The notes below the pieces were generated by a model. That model was given only the letters and a program-made list of their open reading frames with translations. It was not told the DNA's origin and made no database searches. 5,491 bases of DNA from an uncultured Treponema sp. (GTDB taxonomy: Bacteria > Spirochaetota > Spirochaetia > Treponematales > Treponemataceae), in assembly GCA_905236315.1 (NCBI GenBank), contig CAJOPO010000334.1, forward strand, positions 1 through 5,491. The letters run 5' to 3'. Shown here one piece after another: positions 1 through 5,491 of the stretch. The first letter of the stretch is position 1. Each line of letters begins with the position of its first letter. The translations under genes were made by a program, and so were the position numbers.

Positions 1-2217
1 ACTAAGGACTTTTAATCTTTGTTCATTAAAAAATTGTCTTGCCTTACAATATTTGCGATAGTCATCTTCACTAAGATTTTGTTTAAATGCTTCTTCATCT
101 CCTAAAAGTGGATTAAACACATAAGAAATATCAGGCTTTTTGTCTGCTAATATGATGGCAAGGGAAGTTTGCATAGCCTGTATGCTAAGTCCTGCTAACG
201 GGGAACACATATAAGATGCCCATGCAGAAGAATCAGAAGGATAAACACATAAACGCAAAAAGTTATATATATCACAGACAGGTCCTGCGTCAAATATATT
301 ACTTTGCTGGTCTACAGAGTACGTTATATTAAATCTATTAAGCCACTTTATAATAGTGCCTCTATGAGTTCTGCTTTTATCCAAAATTGCAATAGTAATG
401 GGCTTTATTTTTTGTGTACCACTAGCATTTTCGTTCTCCTTTTCATAATCATTTAAAATCTTTTTTATCTTTAATGCCATAAAATATGCAATTTGTTCGT
501 TTGTTTCTAAATATTCTTTTTCATTGTTTTTAATAGATTTGGGATTAAAAAGACAAAAGTGCATTTTAATATCTTCTTTTGAAGAAGGAAGATTAGGCTT
601 TGCCCCATTTGAAGTTGCTTCTTTTTGATACATTGCTTCATAAGGGCTTTTTTCCATAGAGATATTATTATTAAAGATTCCCTTATCGCCACCAAATAAA
701 GCATTAAAAGAAGCTAAAAGAGCAGAATTTGAACGATAATTATTAGTCATCCATTTTACACTATCTTTAAAGTTTTTCTCAAATTGCTGTTGGAGTTTAT
801 TAAAGACAGATACATCTGCATCTCTAAACTTATATATAGATTGTTTTTCATCTCCTACAAAAAATAGTTTGTCATCTCTAATGTTTTCTACGCAAGGCAT
901 AGCATTTTTATCATGATAGTAGATATTATCCTTATCAGAAATCATAAAAAGCAAATCTCTATTTTCGCCATTATTATCTTGGAACTCATCTATCATTATC
1001 TTGCTATATGCTTTCTTTTCTTGCTCACGAATATCATCTTGTTCTCTTAATATTTTTAGAGCCATTTTTTGAATATCTTTAAATGAAAGGCAACCAGAAC
1101 TAAGTCTTATATTCATAGCCTGCTCACTGAACTCATCTAATAAATTAAATAAATCTGCTATTGCATTAAAGTTTTGTATATATGCACACAAAGATTCAAG
1201 GTATTTTAAAGTATTATCACGCAGTATATTTATTTGCTTTTTTACAATATCTTTTGTATCACTAATGGGGGGGGCATTTTTTATTTTTTTAGAAATATTT
1301 TCTATATCTGCACATAACTTCTGTGCCTTATCGCTATTTGTCTTTATATCTTCTGCATTAATTAAGTCTTCTTTTGAATAGCATAATTCATTTAAAAGAT
1401 TAATAAGTTCAGAAGCATTTTTGTAATATTCAGGATATTTTGAATCTTTACCCTTTGCTATAGCGGCCTCTTGTGCTTCTTTTATTTTTTCTAAATTATC
1501 TTGAAGTTTAGAACATTCTTCGTCTAATAAGGGCGGACGTATGCCACCAGTACATAAAATATAATTTATATTTGTTTCTATTATTTGGCATTGAACATCT
1601 ATATAGCTTGAAAAAAGATTTTTATCATCTGCAAGAGAAGTATATTTTAATATAGAAGCAGCAACTACGTTTTCTGCAAATGCTTGAATCGCTCCTTCAT
1701 CGACAAAGGTTTTAACAGATAGTCTATCTTTATTCTGAATGGTAAAAGGAAGAGCTGCAGCCTTTATTTTATATTTTGTGTCAGAAGAGCCTGCTGTAAA
1801 GTCTGGCCTAATACCATATCTATTAGCAGCCTGTCTGACAATGGAAGAACAGTAAGAATCCAGTGTTTGTATATGAACATTAGCAAAGTTTTCTAAAGCA
1901 ATTTTTGCTCTTTCCCATTCTTTTTCAAACTTACTGTTGTTTCGTAGGTTCTGCTCAAAAAAGGATAGTGTTCTATGAATACGCTCATACATTTCCCCAG
2001 CAGCTTTTTTTGTAAAAGTGAGCGTTAAAATCTCCGAAGCTTTAATGCCCTTAGACATAACAAGCCAAGCAAATCTCGTTGCTAAAACTTGAGTTTTACC
2101 AGAACCCGCTCCAGCGGCAGCAACTGTGTTTCCTGCATGGCAACATATAGGTTTTTGAAAATCATCTAATTTGGGGTCTAGTAAATCTAAATATTCATAT
2201 TCTGTGTCTTTTTCCAT
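1..2217 (-). CDS. addA: AddA-like UvrD/Rep-family helicase subunit, partial (C-terminus beyond the window)
   Basis: This is probably the motor subunit of an AddAB/RexAB helicase-nuclease: an ATP-dependent 3'-5' superfamily 1 helicase that unwinds DNA from double-strand ends in the cytoplasm for recombinational repair. I translated the frame by hand from the ATG at 2217 and it stays open to base 1, giving 739 residues. Motifs in order are a Q-motif-like LDDFQKPI (residues 17-24), Walker A GAGSGKT (36-42), motif Ia TLTFTKKAAGEM (65-76), IQTLDSYC near 97-104, Walker B/motif II IMIDEFQD (407-414), motif III VGDEKQSIYKFR (454-465) and motif IV NNYRSN (492-497). The start of the UvrD C-terminal domain follows, with SPLAGLS near residue 673. 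Residues about 150-390 are poorly conserved, as expected for the 1B arm. Motifs V and VI and any C-terminal nuclease are cut off; full family members run about 1,100-1,250 aa. The gene follows addB by 10 bp. RecB is a less likely name because the partner carries its own nuclease, unlike RecC. Confidence 0.9.
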   Translation of the reverse strand, partial: MEKDTEYEYLDLLDPKLDDFQKPICCHAGNTVAAAGAGSGKTQVLATRFAWLVMSKGIKASEILTLTFTKKAAGEMYERIHRTLSFFEQNLRNNSKFEKEWERAKIALENFANVHIQTLDSYCSSIVRQAANRYGIRPDFTAGSSDTKYKIKAAALPFTIQNKDRLSVKTFVDEGAIQAFAENVVAASILKYTSLADDKNLFSSYIDVQCQIIETNINYILCTGGIRPPLLDEECSKLQDNLEKIKEAQEAAIAKGKDSKYPEYYKNASELINLLNELCYSKEDLINAEDIKTNSDKAQKLCADIENISKKIKNAPPISDTKDIVKKQINILRDNTLKYLESLCAYIQNFNAIADLFNLLDEFSEQAMNIRLSSGCLSFKDIQKMALKILREQDDIREQEKKAYSKIMIDEFQDNNGENRDLLFMISDKDNIYYHDKNAMPCVENIRDDKLFFVGDEKQSIYKFRDADVSVFNKLQQQFEKNFKDSVKWMTNNYRSNSALLASFNALFGGDKGIFNNNISMEKSPYEAMYQKEATSNGAKPNLPSSKEDIKMHFCLFNPKSIKNNEKEYLETNEQIAYFMALKIKKILNDYEKENENASGTQKIKPITIAILDKSRTHRGTIIKWLNRFNITYSVDQQSNIFDAGPVCDIYNFLRLCVYPSDSSAWASYMCSPLAGLSIQAMQTSLAIILADKKPDISYVFNPLLGDEEAFKQNLSEDDYRKYCKARQFFNEQRLKVLS
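1267..1274 (-). repeat. C8 homopolymer tract inside addA (G8 on the plus strand)
   Basis: Eight consecutive C on the coding strand encode Ala315-Pro316-Pro317 as GCC CCC CCC, in a gene that otherwise favours A/T-rich codons. The tract is in frame here, with intact helicase motifs on both sides. It lies before Walker B, so any slip would remove most of the enzyme. Confidence 0.85.
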
Positions 2218-2224
2218 ACTTATT

Positions 2225-2229
2225 TCCTT
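2225..2229 (-). promoter_or_regulatory. Ribosome binding site of addA, overlapping the addB stop codon
   Basis: On the minus strand AAGGA sits 7 nt before the addA ATG at 2217. Its first two bases are the last two bases of the addB TAA stop (2230-2228). The 10-bp gap between genes and this shared signal point to one transcript with translational coupling, which would keep the two subunits in balance. It also supports the chosen addA start. Confidence 0.8.
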
Positions 2230-5206
2230 AAAAGTTTCTTGAACCTACAATAAAAGTTGTTCGGCATATTGAATTGAAGTCGCACTTTATGCAATCTTTA
2301 TAAGGTTTTACTGTTATATATGATTTATCTTTAGTGACAGGTGTGTAATTTCGTTCTTTTATACGTTCTGCAAAATCCTTTATATATAACTGTAATATGG
2401 GCAGAGTTTTTTGTTCAAACTGCTCATAGCTTTTAGGCTTTTCTGGTCCTTCTGCTTTTTTAGCTTTACCCCTGTAGTCATCTATAACGAGGGTGCAAGA
2501 ACTATCTTTTATAGCATAAAAATATGCCGCTTCTATTTTATCCTTTTCTTTTATATTTGCCTTTAACATGCTTGCATATACTGGAATCTGAAAATCTTGC
2601 AATATGCCATTATCATCTGGCACTGTATCATTTTCTTTTGGCAATGAAGAATTAGAGTTTTTGTAATCTATTATTGCATATTTATTGACATCAGATGTTT
2701 TTTCATATAAAAGGCAATCTATAGAACCAAAATAATATATTTCATCATTCGCTCTTGCACTAAGTTTTAATTCAGCACCTTGTACATAAAAGCCACCGAA
2801 GCCTTGTATTCGTGTTTTGGAATTCAGCTCATCTTCTAATGGCTTAGAAGGAGCCTTGCAGAAATTATGTAGAAAATCGCTTATAGAACTTACAAGTTTT
2901 TCCTTTTGCGCCTCTAATGTAGTTTGCACAAGTACACTTTCTTTTATATCATGACCTGAATACTTAAGAGCAGAAAGCGCATAAGTATATAGTTTTTCCT
3001 TTATGGATTTTTCTACATCTTCTTCAAATAGTCCATTTGATTGCGTAATCGGTAGGGGCTTTTTTGACTTTACATAGTCATCCATAAATAATTCTAGCAT
3101 TTTATGATGAATTGTACCCATATCATAGTTTTGCATAAGATTTGTATCTAAGGAATATTCTTTTATGCCTAGTATATTAGATAGAATCCACTTTCTAGGG
3201 CATGGGTAGAAATTTTTCATATCCGACTGAGATAGTTTTATTAAGTTTTCACTTTCGCTAGGAAGATTGTATACAGAACGATTTTTTTCACTATAGCGGT
3301 CATTTATAATTTTATTACTTATTCGCTCCTGTAAAAAGTCAGTATTGCTACTTGCCTCATCTCCAAAGCCCTTCATTCTTTCTTTCCAATTCATAAAGGA
3401 TTCTTTCATATCCTCTGAAAAATCAGAAGGAACACTTTGATTTTTTAGAATACCATTTAGCTCAGACAGAATAAAATCTTCTTTTTCTAAAATATCTTTT
3501 TGCACTTGTAATGCAGTGTGGGCAATGGCAAAACCTTGAAAGGTATCTTCTGCACTAGAAAAAACATAATTTTGTTCTATTATATTGCTAGTTTTCTTAC
3601 CCGCATATAACCTTATAAAAGCCTCAGAAACATCTATATCTGTTTTATCTAAAAGCTGTTCTCTCTTTTGTGCATTTAAAAATGAAAGTTTCTTGTATTG
3701 AATATTAAGATTTCGCTGAGAGGCATCTAACACAAAGTTTTGTCTATACGCTGCTACTGCTGCTAACTTATATGGAAAGATTGCAACACCGTCTATGCTT
3801 TCTTGCCTTTTATATATTTTTGAATTAATCTCACTTAAAAAGAAGTTATAATAAGGTCCAACGGAAAAGTTTAGCTTGCTAATATAGTTTTCTTCTATTT
3901 CTATGAGTGTATCTAATTCTGCAATGCAACGGCTTAGTATGCGGTTAGAATCTTGCGTAAAGTTTTGCACATTTAAATAATGCTTTTTAAATATCATCCA
4001 TGCAGTTTTTATGCCCTTAAAAGAAGAAACGTTGCATATTGCATTTATATCTTTTTTGAGGTCTTCATAAAATAAGATTTCTTTTTCATTCCCTATGGTG
4101 TTCTTTAGGCTAGCTTCCCAACTGTCTATATTTACATCATTGTCTTTATATGAACACAAACAGCGCAAACGATTGCCTTCTCTAATAAGATTTTCTTTTA
4201 CAACTCGCACTTCATCTTGCCATGGAATATATTCATTCTGCAATAAAGCCCTTACACTATTATAAGAAAAGTTATCAGAAAAACATTCATTTATTTGATT
4301 AAATATACTTCCCGCAGAACACTTTGTAAGTGTTTCCCCTGCTCGTAGATTATAGGGAACATTATATTTTTTAAATTCACGTTTTATATAAGGGGCATAT
4401 ATTTCTATCTTAGGAACGTGAACTGCAATATCTGTCCAAGCAACATTATTTTTATAGTGCAAATCTCTGATATTTAATATTAAATGTCTTAATTCCTTTC
4501 TAGAATCAGAAAAATGATAATCACATATTGGCTTTTTATGATTTTCATCAAGGCTTACAATAGTCACATTTGGAGCATTTTCAAAAATCTCGCCATACTC
4601 TGCATAGTCTTCTAAGAGTTCTGGATAAAATATAACTATCTGTCTATCAGAACTAGAAAAAGAAGGGCGTTCCCAAGAAGGCTCAAAAAAATTGTTTTCA
4701 TCTAAAAATTGTTTATATGTATTGTATAAATATAAATAGTCACTATCTTCTTCATCTTTTTGTTCAGGATTTTTAGATAAGTTTTGTAGATATTTTTCGT
4801 GCCACAACTTTAGCGATGGTAAAATTTTAGAAAGCCAGTCTGTAAAAGAATAGCTTATAGTTGAATCTGTGGAATCAGAAGGAATAATTTTAAAAAAGAT
4901 TTTTTCTTTTACATTATTTATATGTATTAAATTGCGGATAAATAGTTTTCTAAGAATGGAAGGAACTGCGGTTTTATCTTTTATTTTTGTATCTAAAAAC
5001 TCTCCTTTAAAACGGTCCCATGCAGTAAAACATTCTTGCTGTACTGCCAAGACACCTGACTCTTTAGGAAAGCGCGCTGCCCACTCACTCCAAGAATCAG
5101 AGGCTACATTAGAAGGGAAAACAAAAATGGGGCAATTTAACTTCTGTTCTAAGTATGACCTTAATATATTTTTAATATCTTCTGCTTCTGCTTTTATAAC
5201 ATTCAT
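2228..5206 (-). CDS. addB: AddB-like subunit with PD-(D/E)XK nuclease and iron-sulfur cysteines
   Basis: This 992-residue protein is probably the nuclease subunit partnering the AddA-like helicase. The C-terminal third is a RecB-family PD-(D/E)XK domain with its signature residues intact: LSQSDMKNFYPCPRKW (658-673), GTIHHKMLE (697-705, His701), GSID (827-830, Asp830), IIDYK (845-849, Asp847 and Lys849) and QIPVY (873-877). Cys669 together with Cys972, Cys975 and Cys981 (CX2CX5C) matches the 4Fe-4S arrangement that staples the nuclease in AddB, Cas4 and Dna2. The N-terminal two-thirds resembles the inactivated helicase fold of AddB (for example DIAVHVPKIEIYAPYIKREF, 259-278), and I see no Walker A near the N-terminus. 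The length is close to short AddB forms and below the roughly 1,160 aa of the Bacillus protein. The start is fixed: the upstream in-frame codons reach TGA at 5219-5221 with no other start. There is no Shine-Dalgarno before the ATG, and the promoter lies immediately upstream. The name AddB rests on motifs and gene order; low overall similarity to model AddB proteins is likely. Confidence 0.88.
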   Translation of the reverse strand: MNVIKAEAEDIKNILRSYLEQKLNCPIFVFPSNVASDSWSEWAARFPKESGVLAVQQECFTAWDRFKGEFLDTKIKDKTAVPSILRKLFIRNLIHINNVKEKIFFKIIPSDSTDSTISYSFTDWLSKILPSLKLWHEKYLQNLSKNPEQKDEEDSDYLYLYNTYKQFLDENNFFEPSWERPSFSSSDRQIVIFYPELLEDYAEYGEIFENAPNVTIVSLDENHKKPICDYHFSDSRKELRHLILNIRDLHYKNNVAWTDIAVHVPKIEIYAPYIKREFKKYNVPYNLRAGETLTKCSAGSIFNQINECFSDNFSYNSVRALLQNEYIPWQDEVRVVKENLIREGNRLRCLCSYKDNDVNIDSWEASLKNTIGNEKEILFYEDLKKDINAICNVSSFKGIKTAWMIFKKHYLNVQNFTQDSNRILSRCIAELDTLIEIEENYISKLNFSVGPYYNFFLSEINSKIYKRQESIDGVAIFPYKLAAVAAYRQNFVLDASQRNLNIQYKKLSFLNAQKREQLLDKTDIDVSEAFIRLYAGKKTSNIIEQNYVFSSAEDTFQGFAIAHTALQVQKDILEKEDFILSELNGILKNQSVPSDFSEDMKESFMNWKERMKGFGDEASSNTDFLQERISNKIINDRYSEKNRSVYNLPSESENLIKLSQSDMKNFYPCPRKWILSNILGIKEYSLDTNLMQNYDMGTIHHKMLELFMDDYVKSKKPLPITQSNGLFEEDVEKSIKEKLYTYALSALKYSGHDIKESVLVQTTLEAQKEKLVSSISDFLHNFCKAPSKPLEDELNSKTRIQGFGGFYVQGAELKLSARANDEIYYFGSIDCLLYEKTSDVNKYAIIDYKNSNSSLPKENDTVPDDNGILQDFQIPVYASMLKANIKEKDKIEAAYFYAIKDSSCTLVIDDYRGKAKKAEGPEKPKSYEQFEQKTLPILQLYIKDFAERIKERNYTPVTKDKSYITVKPYKDCIKCDFNSICRTTFIVGSRNF

Positions 5207-5212
5207 AAAGAT

Positions 5213-5240
5213 ATTATATCATGAAAGTATCTAAAGTAAA
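5213..5240 (-). promoter_or_regulatory. Predicted sigma-70 promoter of the addB-addA operon, extended -10 type
   Basis: Read on the minus strand, a perfect TATAAT lies at 5218-5213. It is preceded by TG plus one base (5221-5219), which makes an extended -10 element. A -35-like TTTACT (4 of 6 matches to TTGACA) sits at 5240-5235, with a 16-bp spacer. Only 6 bp separate the -10 box from the addB ATG at 5206. Initiation about 7 nt after the -10 box would therefore fall at or next to the A of the start codon and give a leaderless mRNA. TATAAT can arise by chance in AT-rich DNA, but the extended motif, the spacing and the absence of a Shine-Dalgarno agree with each other. Confidence 0.6.
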
Positions 5241-5255
5241 AGTTAAAAATATTGC

Positions 5256-5308
5256 CCCCATGGAATTAGTATTTACAAGTTACAGTCCCCATGGAAATCA
5301 ATTTTACA
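5256..5308. repeat. Two imperfect 22-bp direct repeats, 31 bp apart
   Basis: Copy one is 5256-5277 and copy two is 5287-5308. Each begins CCCCATGGAA and ends TTTACA, with six variable bases between. By hand count 17 of 22 positions match. The start-to-start distance is 31 bp, close to three helical turns. Relative to the predicted transcription start near 5206 they lie at about -50 to -71 and -81 to -102, a plausible place for activator or repressor sites. They could equally be copies of an interspersed intergenic repeat. Confidence 0.6.
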
Positions 5309-5313
5309 CTATA

Positions 5314-5371
5314 CTCCCATAAAAAACAGCGAAAAGGAGACTAGCGACTGAAAGCTGTTTTTTTATGGGAG
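5314..5371. terminator. Hairpin 1, possible bidirectional terminator
   Basis: The left arm CTCCCAT-A6-CAGC (5314-5330) pairs with GCTG-T7-ATGGGAG (5354-5371) around a 23-nt loop, leaving one T bulged. On either strand a CAGC/GCTG core is followed by a run of six or seven T, so it could terminate transcription from both directions. The large loop weakens the case for a classical intrinsic terminator. Confidence 0.5.
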
Positions 5372-5398
5372 CCTCTAAAAACTTCAGTTTTTAGAGGC
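5371..5398. terminator. Hairpin 2, perfect 13-bp inverted repeat
   Basis: GCCTCTAAAAACT (5371-5383) and AGTTTTTAGAGGC (5386-5398) are exact reverse complements. The folded loop is effectively UUCA closed by C-G. It abuts hairpin 1, sharing G5371. There is no T run after the stem on the plus strand, so a terminator role is only possible. Its stem sequence is nearly repeated in hairpin 4. Confidence 0.5.
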
Positions 5399-5410
5399 AA
5401 CTTTTAAAAT

Positions 5411-5452
5411 GCGATGTTGTAAGGCGCGCTATTATAGCGACTTGCAACTCGC
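5411..5452. other. Hairpin 3, nested inverted repeat of different sequence
   Basis: The outer arms are 5411-5423 and 5441-5452 (right arm CTTGCAACTCGC), pairing over 12 bp with one bulged T and one G-U pair. Inside them CGCTA (5427-5431) pairs with TAGCG (5435-5439) around TTA. It lacks the A5/T5 tract of its neighbours and is unusually GC-rich for this window. Its role is unknown; a structured RNA, a protein site or part of a repeat element are all possible. Confidence 0.5.
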
Positions 5453-5458
5453 AGGAAC

Positions 5459-5491
5459 CTCGAAAAACTTTCTGAAAGGGAGTTTTTCGAG
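5459..5491. terminator. Hairpin 4, cut by the window edge
   Basis: CTCGAAAAACT (5459-5469) pairs exactly with AGTTTTTCGAG (5481-5491). The stem can extend inward by two G-U pairs, one C-G pair and one T-A pair to a GAA loop. The bases before the left arm read GGAAC (5454-5458), so the outer stem may continue past the window. Function as a terminator is inferred from the stem and its T5 tract. Confidence 0.5.

Larger units (their letters stand above)
5207..5491. other. Intergenic region upstream of the operon, no convincing gene
   Basis: No supported coding sequence lies here. Nearest addB is its promoter, then two direct repeats, then four hairpins in close succession up to the window edge. 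The hairpin part is less AT-rich than the genes and structurally dense. The gene on the far side is not visible, so its orientation is unknown. The hairpins could end transcription arriving from the right and shield the addB promoter. Confidence 0.7.

Noticed and set aside
507..704. Minus-strand open frame of 65 codons
   Set aside because: It is an alternative frame inside addA, whose own frame carries conserved helicase sequence across this stretch. The product is low-complexity.
1261..1280. Possible frameshift in addA at the G8 run
   Set aside because: Hand translation through the run stays in one frame, with helicase motifs intact on both sides. The gene is not broken here.
1..5206. A new defence system
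   Set aside because: Both genes carry the motifs and order of the known AddAB repair enzyme. Degrading phage DNA is a known side role of such enzymes, but nothing here requires a new system.
4869..5234. Plus-strand open frame of 121 codons
   Set aside because: It lies almost entirely antisense to the 5' end of addB, which has strong domain evidence. Its product shows no recognisable domain and no ribosome binding site was seen.
5221..5322. Plus-strand 33-codon open frame starting MKVSKVKVK
   Set aside because: It has no Shine-Dalgarno, overlaps the opposite-strand promoter, and reads the two direct-repeat copies in different frames. Chance is the simplest explanation.
5207..5491. CRISPR array, tRNA or insertion-sequence end
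   Set aside because: There are only two short direct repeats and no spacer-repeat series. No cloverleaf or acceptor pattern was seen. There is no transposase, and the inverted repeats are short hairpins rather than distant termini.

Overview
The window holds one leftward-transcribed two-gene operon and the upstream region that drives it. The genes encode the two subunits of an AddAB/RexAB-type helicase-nuclease, which resects double-strand DNA breaks and feeds RecA. The DNA is AT-rich, with A/T-ending codons throughout. The short AddB without an ATP-binding site resembles what I recall from host-associated spirochaetes (Treponema-like). That placement is a recollection of protein style, not a search, and a low-GC Firmicute cannot be excluded.

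Layout, right to left in the direction of transcription. At 5207-5491 there is no convincing gene. The right part of this stretch is packed with four consecutive hairpins (about 5314-5491). Next come two copies of an imperfect 22-bp direct repeat exactly 31 bp apart (5256-5308), then an extended -10 promoter (5213-5240). Its -10 box ends only 6 bp before the addB start codon, so the addB message is probably leaderless. The addB-like gene (5206 down to 2228, 992 aa) ends in an intact PD-(D/E)XK nuclease with a four-cysteine iron-sulfur pattern. Ten bases after its stop, and behind a Shine-Dalgarno that overlaps that stop codon, the addA-like gene starts at 2217. It runs open to the left edge, so only its first 739 residues are visible.

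The two subunits divide the work in the usual way. AddA supplies the ATP-driven motor: Walker A, DEFQD and the GDEKQSIYKFR motif are all present. AddB supplies a nuclease and a degenerate, non-ATPase helicase-like scaffold. Any second nuclease domain at the AddA C-terminus lies outside the window.

I found no new system here. The most interesting features are the likely leaderless start, a C8 tract in addA where a slip of one base either way would stop translation almost at once, the 31-bp-phased repeats, and two hairpins of one sequence family whose stems differ by a compensatory base-pair change.
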